From an uncultured Amylibacter sp. (lineage in GTDB: Bacteria; Pseudomonadota; Alphaproteobacteria; Rhodobacterales; Rhodobacteraceae): DNA of 64,000 bases. A program made the position numbers and the translations under genes. Under the pieces are notes generated by a model. That model did not search any database and had not been told where the DNA came from. It saw nothing but the letters and a program-made list of their open reading frames with translations. The DNA lies in NCBI GenBank assembly GCA_943846615.1, contig OX044354.1, forward strand, positions 686,359 through 750,358, in the 5' to 3' direction. Shown here piece by piece: positions 54,464-63,844 of the stretch (position 1 is its first letter; each line of letters opens with the position of its first letter).

Positions 54464-55354
54464 CTACTCCACATTTTGCACTTGTTCGCGCATTTGATCG
54501 ATCACGGTTTTCAAATCAAGCCCAATCCGCGTCAATTCAGTTGATCCAGACTTGGAACACAATGTATTTGCCTCGCGATTGAATTCCTGCATCAGAAAAT
54601 CAAATTTACGTCCAATCGCACCTTTGACCTTCAACAGATCGCGCGCGGCCTGAACATGGGCGATCAATCGATCGATTTCTTCGGTGATATCCGATTTCAC
54701 TGCTAACAGCGCCAATTCCTGTTCCACCCGTGCGCTGTCCAGATCAGTGGCATTTGACATGATCAGTCCCAAATTTTCGCGCAGTTTCTCTGCCACAAAT
54801 GCCTGACGCTCACCCGCCGCCAACTTGGCATTTTGGGTCAGCGTATCAACTTGATCGATTTGGGCCTTCAACACCTTCCCGATCGCGGCTCCCTCTGCGG
54901 CGCGGCTGTCGGTAAATGCTTTGATAACGGTGGACGCTTGTTCTTTGATATCGGCAATCAAGGTATCCGCATTGACGGCGCCGCCATCGCCATCACAAAC
55001 GCCAGGCAATTTCAAAACCGAAGCCGCGCTGGTCGGTGCCAATGTATGGCCCTTTTGCATCGCGATGTGTTCAATGTGCTTAATCGCGGTAATCGCAGCG
55101 CCGACAGAATCGTCATTTACCTGCAATGACGCCCCATTTGCTCGCTTTTCGACGCGTAAATTCACATTCACCGCCCCGCGTTTCACAGCCTTTGCAAGAG
55201 ACGCCTTAAAAAATGGTTCCAGAACTTCGCCACCTTCGGCGAAACGCATTCGCATATCTAACCCACGGGAATTGACACTTTTCACCTCCAGGGCCCAGAA
55301 AACATTTTCAATATTTCCCGTCAAGGTTGAAAAACCTGTCATCGAGTTAACCAT
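54464..55354 (-). CDS. yicC: YicC-family endoribonuclease
   Basis: A 296-residue protein. The N-terminal YicC domain opens VNSMTGFSTLTGNIENVFWA and continues EVKSVNSRGLDMRMRF. The C-terminal DUF1732 ends REANTLCSKSGSTELTRIGL, DLKTVIDQMREQVQNVE. E. coli YicC is a Mn-dependent RNase implicated in decay of the sRNA RyhB, so a role in RNA turnover is likely. That makes it a possible partner in sRNA metabolism with the cuckoo-type RNA and DUF1127 proteins, which is inference. It is first in the yicC-gmk operon. Confidence 0.94.
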   Translation of the reverse strand: MVNSMTGFSTLTGNIENVFWALEVKSVNSRGLDMRMRFAEGGEVLEPFFKASLAKAVKRGAVNVNLRVEKRANGASLQVNDDSVGAAITAIKHIEHIAMQKGHTLAPTSAASVLKLPGVCDGDGGAVNADTLIADIKEQASTVIKAFTDSRAAEGAAIGKVLKAQIDQVDTLTQNAKLAAGERQAFVAEKLRENLGLIMSNATDLDSARVEQELALLAVKSDITEEIDRLIAHVQAARDLLKVKGAIGRKFDFLMQEFNREANTLCSKSGSTELTRIGLDLKTVIDQMREQVQNVE

Positions 55355-55477
55355 TTAATAACTCCTCGCTCTCAATTTAAGCGAAATTGTGTCAAAAGCG
55401 TTGTATCACGCGTTTGGCCCTACTGCATTGTATCGGCTTCGCTTAGATAAACCGATTATGCCATGCAAGGGTCAGCA

Positions 55478-56146
55478 ATGCGACACGGAAATAAGACCGA
55501 AACCAATATTATCCCGCTATTCGGGCAGGACGAAAATATGAAAGATAAAATCATCAAGGATTTGTTCGGTTACTGGGACCAGTTACGCGGTGAACGTCTG
55601 GCGCCGACCCGTTCCGAAATTGACCCCCGTAAGATTAAGGGAACACTGGAACACACCTTTATCCTAGAGGCCGTTAGAAACGGCGCGCCTCGTTTCCGCT
55701 TGGCTGGGATCGAGGTTTGTGATCTGCTGGGCATGGAACTGCGTGGCATGCCGATTGATGCCCTATTCGAACCCGTTGATCGTAAAATGCTGGCAGACAT
55801 CGTCACCGACGTATTTCAGGCACCCCATATTGCCCAACTTCGCCTGTGTGGACAATTGGCGGGCGGGCGCAGTGTTTTAGGTCACATGATCCTTATGCCG
55901 CTGCGCGACGAAAACGGCGACATCTCCCGCATTCTTGGCGCGGCAACGCTTGATCACGAATTGATGCGCCCCCCAGTACGTTTCACGATCCAAAGCAAGA
56001 GCATAACCCGCATCGTTTCAAAACAAGAAATGCCGCTGGACATCGCAGTAGAGGGCGGCATGGCCGAACCATCGCGCGTCTTTCAACGCGAAACAAAAAG
56101 GCCACCAACCAAACGTCAGCGGCCAAATCTTACGATTGTAAAATAG
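55478..56146 (+). CDS. PAS-domain protein (alphaproteobacterial PAS_5-like)
   Basis: A 222-residue cytoplasmic protein. The segment DLFGYWDQLRGERLAPTRSE followed by IDPRKIKGTLEHTFILEAV and FRLAGIEVCDLLGMELRG is the core of a PAS_5/DUF1971-like fold that is common in Rhodobacterales and Rhizobiales. The C-terminus is basic (RETKRPPTKRQRPNLTIVK) and may bind nucleic acid. ATG 55478 follows AAGGGTC, and ATG 55463 is an alternative. The ligand and role are unknown. It converges on the DAHP synthase gene with a shared hairpin between. Confidence 0.8.
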   Translation: MRHGNKTETNIIPLFGQDENMKDKIIKDLFGYWDQLRGERLAPTRSEIDPRKIKGTLEHTFILEAVRNGAPRFRLAGIEVCDLLGMELRGMPIDALFEPVDRKMLADIVTDVFQAPHIAQLRLCGQLAGGRSVLGHMILMPLRDENGDISRILGAATLDHELMRPPVRFTIQSKSITRIVSKQEMPLDIAVEGGMAEPSRVFQRETKRPPTKRQRPNLTIVK

Positions 56147-56152
56147 TTTGTG

Positions 56153-56174
56153 GCACGGCCCCGCGGGCCCGTGC
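56153..56174. terminator. GC-rich hairpin between convergent genes
   Basis: GCACGG (56153-56158) pairs with CCGTGC (56169-56174) around a GC-rich loop. It lies between the two convergent stop codons and has no T-tract. Confidence 0.45.
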
Positions 56175-56176
56175 GC

Positions 56177-57547
56177 TTATGCTGATTTACGCTGCTCTTC
56201 GCGACGCGATTCTAACTCTTCAGCAACCAAGAACGCCAATTCCAGCGATTGCGACGCATTCAAACGTGGATCGCATGCGGTGTGATAACGTGACGACAAA
56301 TCTTCGTCTGTCACGGCGCGAACGCCACCCGTACATTCGGTTACATCCGTACCGGTCATTTCAAAGTGTACACCACCTGGCACAGTGCCCTCGGCCTGAT
56401 GAACGGCAAAGAACTCTTGAACCTCGCGCAGAACGCTTTCGAATGGGCGTGTCTTATAACCCGATTTCGACTTGATCGTATTGCCGTGCATCGGATCACA
56501 TGTCCAAACGACCTTGCGGCCTTCTTTTTCCACAGCTTTGATCAAACGTGGCAAATGATCACCAACATTGCCCGCACCAAACCTGTTGATCAGCGTCAAA
56601 CGACCCGCTTCGTTTTCAGGGTTCAATTTGTCGATCAAACGCAACAAATCGTCTTCTGAAATCGTTGGGCCACATTTCAAACCTATCGGGTTTTGTACAC
56701 CCGAACAGAATTCAACATGCGCACCATCAGGCTGACGTGTTCTGTCGCCGATCCAGATCATGTGACCGGAACCTGCAACAGGTACGTTTGTTGTGCTGTC
56801 GATACGACACAATGCTTCTTCGTATTCTAACAACAATGCTTCGTGCGATGTGTAAAAATCCACAGTACGCAATGAATCTGTGCTGTCGGAACTGATGCCC
56901 GCTGCCGTCATGAAATCCAACGCATCAGAAATGCGCTTCGCTAAATCTTTGTATTTTTGCGCCGACCCCTGCGCATTGGCGAATCCCAGATTCCATTCCT
57001 GCACGTGGTGAATATCTGCATAACCACCTTGTGAAAACGCGCGCAACAGGTTCATTGATGCCGCTGATTGCGTGTAGGCACGTAACATGTTGTCAGGGTT
57101 CGGGATACGCGCCTCGGCGGTGAAATCCAAACCGTTGATGATGTCACCACGGTAGCTGGGCAATTCCACGCCATCCACCGTTTCGGTATCTGCCGAACGC
57201 GGTTTTGCGAATTGCCCCGCAACGCGACCAACTTTGATCACTGGTACCTTGGCACCAAATGTCAAAACAACGGCCATCTGCAACATCACTTTGTAAGTGT
57301 CACGCAATGCGTCTGCGTTGAACCCATCGAAACTCTCGGCACAATCGCCACCTTGAAGAAGAAACGCTTCACCGCGTGATGCGGATGCCAGCTTTGCACG
57401 GAGCGAGCGGGCCTCGCCTGCAAAAACCAACGGCGGATAAGATGCCAAACGGGCCTCAACAGCATTCAATGCCGATTGATCCGTATACTCTGGCATCTGG
57501 ATCCGCTCTTTGTTGCGCCATCCTGATTTATTCCAAGCCGTTGTCAT
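56177..57547 (-). CDS. aroG: Class II 3-deoxy-7-phosphoheptulonate synthase
   Basis: A 456-residue plant-type (class II) DAHP synthase. It condenses PEP and erythrose 4-phosphate to open the shikimate pathway. Motifs: [17 protein letters not shown] at the start, [13 protein letters not shown] (metal-binding Cys), [14 protein letters not shown] and [18 protein letters not shown] near the end. The start at 57547 follows GGAG; upstream codons to 57622 overlap the divergent GlxA gene's leader and are unlikely. The gene symbol is generic because naming of class II forms varies. Confidence 0.95.
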   Translation of the reverse strand: MTTAWNKSGWRNKERIQMPEYTDQSALNAVEARLASYPPLVFAGEARSLRAKLASASRGEAFLLQGGDCAESFDGFNADALRDTYKVMLQMAVVLTFGAKVPVIKVGRVAGQFAKPRSADTETVDGVELPSYRGDIINGLDFTAEARIPNPDNMLRAYTQSAASMNLLRAFSQGGYADIHHVQEWNLGFANAQGSAQKYKDLAKRISDALDFMTAAGISSDSTDSLRTVDFYTSHEALLLEYEEALCRIDSTTNVPVAGSGHMIWIGDRTRQPDGAHVEFCSGVQNPIGLKCGPTISEDDLLRLIDKLNPENEAGRLTLINRFGAGNVGDHLPRLIKAVEKEGRKVVWTCDPMHGNTIKSKSGYKTRPFESVLREVQEFFAVHQAEGTVPGGVHFEMTGTDVTECTGGVRAVTDEDLSSRYHTACDPRLNASQSLELAFLVAEELESRREEQRKSA

Positions 57548-57734
57548 TTTCTGACTCCATTTTTTAAATTGAAATAAATGCTTAAGACAGACCTTCGCGG
57601 TGTACCAGTACTTTTTGCGCAAAAAAGCGTCGGTGTTGTATCATCGTGATCTTTTTTTGGTTGTAAAAGCAGCCAACACTCGTAATTGTCGAATTAACGG
57701 GTGTGAAATCACCACCCTTTTCAAAGGTTCCACC

Positions 57735-58703
57735 ATGGCTGATCAAAAACCTATCAAGCGGTTTGTCTTTTTGTTATTGGACGATTTTTCGCAGTTACCA
57801 TTGTCCTGCGCGGTAGAAACCTTGCGCCACGCCAATCGTTTCAGCGAACACAATATATACGATTGGGTGCTGGCAGGCGAAGGCGGCGAAACTGCGACTG
57901 CCTCTAATACGATCAAATTCGCTTTGGATATGGGGCTAACGGATACAAAGCGCGATGATGTTGTTGTGGTATGTGGCGGATTAAACATCCGTAAAAATAC
58001 AACCCAACCTGTAATAAACTGGCTACGCAAAGAGGCACGCAAGGGCATCCCAATCGGCGGTATCTGCACAGCCACCTACACGTTGGCAAAGGCGGGTTTA
58101 TTGGACGGTAAGCGCTGTACAATCCACTGGGAAAATCTGGACAGCTTTGAGGAGGAGTTTCCAGAAGTCGATTTACAAAAAACCGTTTTCACTACTCAGG
58201 GTAATCGTTTCACCGCCGCTGGTGGAGTATCCCCCATCGATTTGATGTTATCGATAATATCCAAAGACATCAGCCAAGACGCCGCAAATTGGGTGGCTGA
58301 CCAGATGATCTATAATTCGGCACGAACCGAAAAAGACGGCCAACGCCTTTCGATCCCAACACGCATCGGTGTGCGCCACCCAAAGCTGGCAAATGTCATC
58401 AAAATGATGGAAGAAAATATCGAAGAGCCCGTTTCCCCATCAATCCTGGCCCAAGATGTGGGCATGTCCACACGCCAACTTGAACGCCTATTTCGCCGCT
58501 ATCTAGATCGCTCGCCCAAACGCTACTATATGGAACTGCGCCTACAAAAGGCACGCAATCTGTTGATGCAAACCGACATGTCGGTGATCAACGTGGCATT
58601 GGCTTGTGGCTTCACATCTCCATCACACTTCTCCAAATGTTACCGCGCACAATATGACACCACCCCTTACCGCGAACGCGGCACACAGGTGGGCGAAGCG
58701 TGA
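57735..58703 (+). CDS. GlxA-type transcriptional regulator (DJ-1/PfpI domain plus AraC helix-turn-helix)
   Basis: A 322-residue regulator. Residues about 8-175 form a DJ-1/PfpI (class I amidotransferase-like) effector domain, with VVVCGGLNIRK and GIPIGGICTATYTLAKAG at the nucleophile elbow. Residues about 220-315 form an AraC DNA-binding domain: SPSILAQDVGMSTRQLERLF and INVALACGFTSPSHFSKCYR. Relatives control catabolism of glycine betaine, carnitine and similar compounds (GbdR, CdhR). ATG 57735 follows AAAGG. Its stop overlaps the bdhA start by one base, so it probably controls its own operon. Confidence 0.9.
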   Translation: MADQKPIKRFVFLLLDDFSQLPLSCAVETLRHANRFSEHNIYDWVLAGEGGETATASNTIKFALDMGLTDTKRDDVVVVCGGLNIRKNTTQPVINWLRKEARKGIPIGGICTATYTLAKAGLLDGKRCTIHWENLDSFEEEFPEVDLQKTVFTTQGNRFTAAGGVSPIDLMLSIISKDISQDAANWVADQMIYNSARTEKDGQRLSIPTRIGVRHPKLANVIKMMEENIEEPVSPSILAQDVGMSTRQLERLFRRYLDRSPKRYYMELRLQKARNLLMQTDMSVINVALACGFTSPSHFSKCYRAQYDTTPYRERGTQVGEA

Positions 58704-59485
58704 TGTTGAAAGGTAAAGTTGCATTAATCACAGGATCCACCAGCGGCATTGGGTTGGGTATCGCCACAAAACTGGCCGAAATGGGCGCGACATTGGCTAT
58801 AAATGGTTTTGGTGACGCCGATGCAATCGAACAGATCGTTACTGATCTGTCAAAAACATCAAATGCGCCCGCGAAATATTACCCCACTGATATGTCGGAC
58901 GCTACTGCCATTGACAAAATGATGGCCGATATCGCGAACGATCTAGGGCCAATTGATATTTTGATCAACAACGCTGGCATTCAACACGTCTCGCCCGTCG
59001 AAGATTTCCCAACGGATAAATGGAACGCAATCATCGCGATCAACATGTCGTCTGTTTTCCACACAACACGCAATGTCGTCCCCGCGATGAAATCAAACGG
59101 TTGGGGCCGTATCATCAATATCGCCAGCGCCCACTCATTGGTCGCGTCCCCTTTTAAATCCGCATATGTGGCAGCCAAACATGGGGTGGGCGGCTTCACC
59201 AAGACAACCGCATTGGAAACCGCAACACATGGGATCACAGTAAACGCAATTTCACCGGGTTACGTTTTAACCCCGCTGGTCAGCGCCCAAATCCCAGACA
59301 CAGCTCAGGCACGCGGCATAAGTGAGGAAGAAGTCGTTCGCGACGTCCTATTGGCCGCACAACCAACCAAAGAATTCGTCGCAATCGACGACATTGCTGA
59401 AATGGTCGCCTTCCTTTGTGGGAACGCCGCCAAAGGAATAACAGGTTCCAACGTATCAATGGACGGTGGTTGGACGGCAAAGTAG
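58703..59485 (+). CDS. bdhA: 3-hydroxybutyrate dehydrogenase (SDR family)
   Basis: A 260-residue short-chain dehydrogenase oxidising D-3-hydroxybutyrate to acetoacetate with NAD. It has the glycine motif ITGSTSGIGLGIA, the NNAGIQHVSPVEDFP segment diagnostic of BdhA, catalytic Ser-Tyr-Lys in IASAHSLVASPFKSAYVAAK, and ISPGYVLTPLV. It is the second gene of an operon with the GlxA regulator. That regulator's family and bdhA suggest a carnitine- or hydroxybutyrate-type catabolic setting, although no other catabolic gene is present. Confidence 0.92.
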   Translation: MLKGKVALITGSTSGIGLGIATKLAEMGATLAINGFGDADAIEQIVTDLSKTSNAPAKYYPTDMSDATAIDKMMADIANDLGPIDILINNAGIQHVSPVEDFPTDKWNAIIAINMSSVFHTTRNVVPAMKSNGWGRIINIASAHSLVASPFKSAYVAAKHGVGGFTKTTALETATHGITVNAISPGYVLTPLVSAQIPDTAQARGISEEEVVRDVLLAAQPTKEFVAIDDIAEMVAFLCGNAAKGITGSNVSMDGGWTAK

Positions 59486-59607
59486 GATAATTTACCACCA
59501 AACGCGCACGAAGTTGTAAATCATTTCTATCGCTCCACCCGCCCTTGTTTTTTTTGGGGCAACCTTTATGTGAAGGCCTAATTGTATTTAGCATTGATGG
59601 AAAAACT

Positions 59608-61320
59608 ATGACCACCGAAAATCTCCTCCCGGTACCTGAACTTTATGCCCCATTTGACGCGGCTGAATCCCTAAAAATGGAAGCGACAGAACTCGTTTCT
59701 TGGGATTTAACACAGCGTCAAACATGTGACCTTGAATTGTTGATGAACGGTGGATTTTACCCACTGACCGGCTTCTTGGGCCAAAAGGATTATGACAGCG
59801 TTGTTAAAGATATGCGTCTTGCAGACGGCTCCCTTTGGCCAATGCCAATCAATTTGGATGTACCAGCTGAATTCGCCGAAAATCTGGCTATTGGCCAAAA
59901 AATCGCCCTTCGCGACCAAGAAGGTGTAATTTTGGCAACGTTGGATTTGTCAGACATCTATACACCTGACAAAGCAGTAGAAGCTGAAAACGTATTTGGT
60001 GCAGATGATGTTGCACACCCTGCTGTAAACTACCTGCATAACACTGCTGGCGATGTTTACTTGGGCGGCAAAGTGACTGGCATTCAGCCAGTTGTGCATT
60101 ATGATTTCCGCGCACGTCGCGATTCCCCAAATGAAATGCGCTCATTCTTCCGCAAAATGGGCTGGCGCCGTATTGTTGCATTCCAAACCCGCAACCCATT
60201 GCACCGCGCGCACCAAGAATTAACATTCCGCGCCGCCAAAGAGGCACAGGCAAACCTATTGATCCACCCAGTTGTGGGCATGGGCAAACCTGGCGACATC
60301 GATCACTTTACACGCGTACGTTGTTACGAAGCTGTTTTGGATCAATATCCAGCATCAACGACATCAATGTCATTGCTTAACCTTGCCATGCGTATGGCTG
60401 GCCCACGCGAGGCCGTTTGGCACGGTTTGATCCGTAAAAACCACGGTTGTACACACTTTATCGTTGGCCGCGATCACGCTGGCCCAGGTAACAATTCCCA
60501 AGGCGAAGATTTCTATGGCCCATATGATGCACAGGAACTATTCCGCGCGCATCAAGAAGAAATGGGCATCGAAATGGTCGATTTCAAACATATGGTTTAC
60601 GTGCAGGAACGTGCACAATACGAACCAAACGACGAAATCGAAGATCGCGAAAACGTAACCGTGTTGAACATCTCGGGCACAGAACTACGTCGCCGTTTGG
60701 CCGAAGGTCTGGAAATTCCAGAATGGTTCTCTTTCCCAACTGTTGTGGAAGAATTGCGTCGCTCTAAACCGCCACGCGCGAAACAGGGCTTCACTGTCTT
60801 CTTCACCGGTTTCTCAGGCTCTGGAAAATCAACAATCGCCAATGCTTTGATGGTGAAACTGATGGAAATGGGCGGTCGCCCAGTGACATTGTTGGATGGT
60901 GATTTGGTACGCAAAAACTTGTCATCCGAACTTGGCTTTTCAAAGGAACACCGCGATCTAAACATCCGTCGCATCGGTTATGTTGCCTCTGAAATTACCA
61001 AAAACGGTGGCATCGCAATCTGTGCGCCAATCGCGCCATATGCAACCACACGCCGCGCCGTTCGCGAAGACATCGAAGGTTTCGGTGCATTTTTAGAAGT
61101 GCACGTCGCAACATCTATCGATGAATGTGAACGTCGTGACCGCAAAGGCCTATATAAACTGGCTCGCGCAGGTAAGATCAAAGAATTCACAGGTATTTCA
61201 GACCCTTACGACGTCCCAGAAAACCCAGAATTGCGTCTAGAAACCGAAGGCCTTGATGTGGACAACTGTGCACATCAGGTTCTATTGAAGCTAGAGAGCA
61301 TGGGTTTGATCACGGGTTAA
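59608..61320 (+). CDS. sat/cysC: Bifunctional sulfate adenylyltransferase / adenylylsulfate kinase
   Basis: A 570-residue fusion that activates sulfate to APS and then phosphorylates it to PAPS. The N-terminal ATP-sulfurylase (about 1-390) shows QTRNPLHRAHQELTFRAA (H-x-x-H), GRDHAGPG and the FYGPYDAQEL region. The C-terminal APS kinase (about 395-570) has Walker A FFTGFSGSGKSTIANAL and LLDGDLVRKNLSSELGFS. The start at 59608 is preceded by TGGAA; upstream ATG 59545 is not supported. It supplies PAPS for assimilation and for the sulfotransferase at 36.4 kb. A strong terminator follows. Confidence 0.96.
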   Translation: MTTENLLPVPELYAPFDAAESLKMEATELVSWDLTQRQTCDLELLMNGGFYPLTGFLGQKDYDSVVKDMRLADGSLWPMPINLDVPAEFAENLAIGQKIALRDQEGVILATLDLSDIYTPDKAVEAENVFGADDVAHPAVNYLHNTAGDVYLGGKVTGIQPVVHYDFRARRDSPNEMRSFFRKMGWRRIVAFQTRNPLHRAHQELTFRAAKEAQANLLIHPVVGMGKPGDIDHFTRVRCYEAVLDQYPASTTSMSLLNLAMRMAGPREAVWHGLIRKNHGCTHFIVGRDHAGPGNNSQGEDFYGPYDAQELFRAHQEEMGIEMVDFKHMVYVQERAQYEPNDEIEDRENVTVLNISGTELRRRLAEGLEIPEWFSFPTVVEELRRSKPPRAKQGFTVFFTGFSGSGKSTIANALMVKLMEMGGRPVTLLDGDLVRKNLSSELGFSKEHRDLNIRRIGYVASEITKNGGIAICAPIAPYATTRRAVREDIEGFGAFLEVHVATSIDECERRDRKGLYKLARAGKIKEFTGISDPYDVPENPELRLETEGLDVDNCAHQVLLKLESMGLITG

Positions 61321-61327
61321 AAACAAA

Positions 61328-61357
61328 GGCTGCGTCAACAAAGACGCAGCCTTTTTT
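61328..61357 (+). terminator. Terminator of sat/cysC
   Basis: GGCTGCGTC (61328-61336), six-base loop, GACGCAGCC (61343-61351), then six T. Confidence 0.95.
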
Positions 61358-61376
61358 CTGTCTTCGATGTCGACAA

Positions 61377-62234
61377 TTACAATTCGTTTTGAATAATCAA
61401 TGCGGCGGCGTGTTTATAATTCGAATGCGCAATGGCTTGTTCTTTTGCATGCAGTAGCGCAGGTTTCATCTCTTGATATAATTTTTCGTCCGCGCGGCCT
61501 GCCGCATCAAACATTTCTGCCGCATTTTTACAAGCGATCATCCCTCGCGGGTCAAAAAACCGATCAATATTAGGAGCCCCCCAATAAATCGGCACTGTTT
61601 CGCATAACAACGCGTCCACGATCTTTTCCGTAAAATAGGAATGGTTTCGAACATTTTCGGTGATGATCGAAAACCGATACGGCGCCAATCCATCCGCTTT
61701 TTCCTCGAAAGGTTGATATCCGCGTCCCAAAATATCTACATCTGCACCGGAAACACGTAACATTTCCACCAATTCATGGCGTAACTTGTGCCCTTCTAGT
61801 TGGTTTTGTCGCGACGCGATTAATGATAAATTCTTCGTCTTTTCGATCTTGAGGTTTTGATACTCGGACACCCAAGTTTCCGCGGCGGCAACTTCGCGCG
61901 CATTCGAAAATCGGTCGAGCGCCGTTTGAATATGGGTGAAAATACGATGAAACCGCCAACTCGAGAACCGTAACAATCGATAATGACGTTTGTGAACCTG
62001 CCATGGCTCTACCATTAAAATAGAAACCTTCGCTTTGGTTCCCCAAATCGGTGAAAGGTGCGTAGTAGTTTTGGGGAATACAATTAGATGGTCATTGCGA
62101 TCCAAGTCGGAAACCAACCCATTCATTAACCGATCCGGTCGTCCCAGCGGCCATTCCAACAAATTTAGATCAATAGCGCCCAATTTTGCGCCGCGATGGA
62201 CGTTATATGGTAAAACTGCAATCGCCGGTTTCAT
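61377..62234 (-). CDS. Glycosyltransferase family 10 (fucosyltransferase-like)
   Basis: A protein of about 285 residues. The C-terminal half carries the GT10 donor-binding pattern: APYRFSIITENVRNHSYFTE followed by KIVDALLCETVPIYWGAPNI, where the family has Y-x-F-x-x-x-x-E-N and T-E-K-x-x-x-x-x-x-x-x-x-x-P-x-x-x-G-A. GT10 enzymes transfer fucose or related sugars. The N-terminal region is divergent. The start at 62234 follows GGGG; an ATG at 62276 is an alternative. It probably decorates a surface glycan. It lies alone between the sat/cysC terminator and the DUF1150 gene. Confidence 0.72.
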   Translation of the reverse strand: MKPAIAVLPYNVHRGAKLGAIDLNLLEWPLGRPDRLMNGLVSDLDRNDHLIVFPKTTTHLSPIWGTKAKVSILMVEPWQVHKRHYRLLRFSSWRFHRIFTHIQTALDRFSNAREVAAAETWVSEYQNLKIEKTKNLSLIASRQNQLEGHKLRHELVEMLRVSGADVDILGRGYQPFEEKADGLAPYRFSIITENVRNHSYFTEKIVDALLCETVPIYWGAPNIDRFFDPRGMIACKNAAEMFDAAGRADEKLYQEMKPALLHAKEQAIAHSNYKHAAALIIQNEL

Positions 62235-62279
62235 CAAACGCCCCTTATAAATAATCGCCATACCAGACGGTATCAATTA

Positions 62280-62507
62280 TTAATGCACACTGTGCAACGC
62301 GAAACGATGTTCCTTGGCCAACTCAAAGGCCACCTTTTGATCCTCTACCAGTGCAATCTGTTGTCCATCTTCGGCAAAAACAGCAAACAGCGGCACGTTG
62401 ATATCTTCAAAATCAATCAACGCTTCTTTTGGCAATTCGTCACGACCAATGGCGCGGATGTAAACGACATTACTAGGCAGTCCCATTTGTTCATAGAGTG
62501 GTGTCAT
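62280..62507 (-). CDS. DUF1150 small protein
   Basis: A 75-residue acidic protein with the DUF1150 pattern VVYIRAIGRDELPKEALI and FAVFAEDGQQIALVEDQKVA. The family is found almost only in alphaproteobacteria, next to small heat-shock protein genes. Here it starts 9 bases after hsp20, so the two form one operon and DUF1150 should be heat-induced. It may be a co-chaperone or regulator, but no activity is known. Confidence 0.9.
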   Translation of the reverse strand: MTPLYEQMGLPSNVVYIRAIGRDELPKEALIDFEDINVPLFAVFAEDGQQIALVEDQKVAFELAKEHRFALHSVH

Positions 62508-62516
62508 TCCGCGATC

Positions 62517-62930
62517 CTACTTCTTATTTATTTCGATTTTCTGAACGATGGCATTGGGCACAGAGCGCTGCAAATCAACGTGCAACAATCCATTCTCCAA
62601 ATTCGCACCGGCAACCTCTACACCATCTGCCAACACAAAACTGCGCTGGAACTGACGCGCGGCAATGCCACGATGCAAAAACACGCGGCCTTCGCTGTCG
62701 TCAACTTGGCGTCCACGAATTACCAATTGGCTGTCTTCCAAGGTGATGGACAGATCCTCGTCACGAAAACCCGCAACAGCCAGTGTAATCCGATACGCGG
62801 TATCAGAACCCTGTTCGATATTATAAGGTGGATAACCCTCGTTTCCAGATTTGGCTGTGCGTTCAACCAATCGGTCCAGTTGTTCAAATCCCAACAGGAA
62901 TGGATGCGAGGCGAAAGAAATCTTTGTCAT
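62517..62930 (-). CDS. Small heat-shock protein, Hsp20/IbpA family
   Basis: A 137-residue chaperone holding an alpha-crystallin domain (about residues 35-125). YRITLAVAGFRDEDLSITLE, VIRGRQVDDSEGRVFLHRGI and the Ala-x-x-x-Phe-x-Arg-x-Phe segment AARQFQRSFVLADGVEV are typical of IbpA-type proteins. The N-terminus FLLGFEQLDRLVER is the usual substrate-contact helix. It binds unfolding proteins without ATP. The start at 62930 follows AAAGGG. A good RpoH-type promoter lies 56 bases upstream. Confidence 0.93.
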   Translation of the reverse strand: MTKISFASHPFLLGFEQLDRLVERTAKSGNEGYPPYNIEQGSDTAYRITLAVAGFRDEDLSITLEDSQLVIRGRQVDDSEGRVFLHRGIAARQFQRSFVLADGVEVAGANLENGLLHVDLQRSVPNAIVQKIEINKK

Positions 62931-62985
62931 GTGATAGCCCTTTGTAAGCGACTGAATTTTGGCCCCATAGTGGCGACCTTTAACG

Positions 62986-63015
62986 AATATGGTGATTTTC
63001 TTGCTAAATCTCAAG
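62986..63015 (-). promoter_or_regulatory. RpoH-type heat-shock promoter of hsp20
   Basis: On the minus strand CTTGAG (63010-63015), 17 bases, then CCATATT (62986-62992). This matches the alphaproteobacterial RpoH pattern and sits upstream of a heat-shock gene. Confidence 0.65.
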
Positions 63016-63081
63016 CGATTTAGGGTGAAATTTTCACCTTTTGGGTTTAAGAGACCCCAAGTGTTGCTTTGAAACGAGAAT

Positions 63082-63303
63082 ATGATGACTGAATCACCTG
63101 AAATGACCAGAAAACAGGTTCTACAGGCCGAAATGGTGCTGTTGCGCCAGGAACACCGTGATCTGGATATGGCAATCGCGGCCCTTCAGGACACGATGAA
63201 CGCCGATATGCTGACGCTTAAGCGCTTAAAACGCAACAAACTGTCCCTAAAGGATAAAATAGCGCGTCTAGAGGACGCGATAACGCCAGATATTATTGCC
63301 TAA
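63082..63303 (+). CDS. YdcH/DUF465-like small coiled-coil protein
   Basis: A 73-residue protein. EMVLLRQEHRDLDMAIAALQ and MLTLKRLKRNKLSLKDKIAR are the two helices of the YdcH (DUF465) family, with the L-R-x-E-H-R-D-L-D motif and the K-R-x-K-L-x-L-K-D turn. These are abundant small proteins of unknown role. ATG 63082 and ATG 63085 are adjacent and either may be used. It lies just upstream of purE, probably a separate unit. Confidence 0.85.
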   Translation: MMTESPEMTRKQVLQAEMVLLRQEHRDLDMAIAALQDTMNADMLTLKRLKRNKLSLKDKIARLEDAITPDIIA

Positions 63304-63355
63304 CGCCCCTGTTTCGGTCTATACCGCCGCTTTCTACACAGTGTGAGGCGGAAAC

Positions 63356-63844
63356 ATGTCACAAATCAAAGTTGGAATCATCATGGGTAGCCAATCGGAC
63401 TGGCCCACAATGCGCGAAGCGGCCGATATTCTGGACGCGCTCGACATCCCCTTTGAGAAGAAAATCGTATCCGCACACCGTACCCCAGATCGTTTGTGGG
63501 AATATGGCAAAACCGCCGTTGATCGTGGCTTACAGGTAATCATCGCAGGCGCTGGTGGCGCGGCGCACCTTCCTGGCATGATGGCCTCAAAAACCCGTGT
63601 ACCTGTTTTGGGCGTCCCAATCCAAACCCGCGCTCTCAGCGGCGTCGACAGTCTTTATTCAATCGTACAAATGCCCAAGGGTTTCCCCGTTGGCACGATG
63701 GCGATCGGTGCCGCAGGCGCTGCGAATGCTGGCCTGATGGCGGCGGCAATCCTCGCCAATGGCGATGCGGAATTGGCGACACGTTTGGAAAACTGGCGTG
63801 ACGCACTCTCCGCCTCTATCGCGGATGAACCAACAGATGGCTAA
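63356..63844 (+). CDS. purE: N5-carboxyaminoimidazole ribonucleotide mutase
   Basis: A 162-residue class I PurE that isomerises N5-CAIR to CAIR in purine synthesis. Motifs: [20 protein letters not shown] (phosphate loop), [19 protein letters not shown] with the catalytic His, and [20 protein letters not shown] then [20 protein letters not shown]. The length is right. Its stop overlaps the purK start by 8 bases, so purEK is one operon. Confidence 0.96.
   Translation: MSQIKVGIIMGSQSDWPTMREAADILDALDIPFEKKIVSAHRTPDRLWEYGKTAVDRGLQVIIAGAGGAAHLPGMMASKTRVPVLGVPIQTRALSGVDSLYSIVQMPKGFPVGTMAIGAAGAANAGLMAAAILANGDAELATRLENWRDALSASIADEPTDG

Noticed and set aside
59608..59640. CTCCTCCC in the first codons of sat/cysC as another anti-Shine-Dalgarno RNA
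   Set aside because: It lies inside coding sequence and no flanking stem was found, so it is coincidental codon content.
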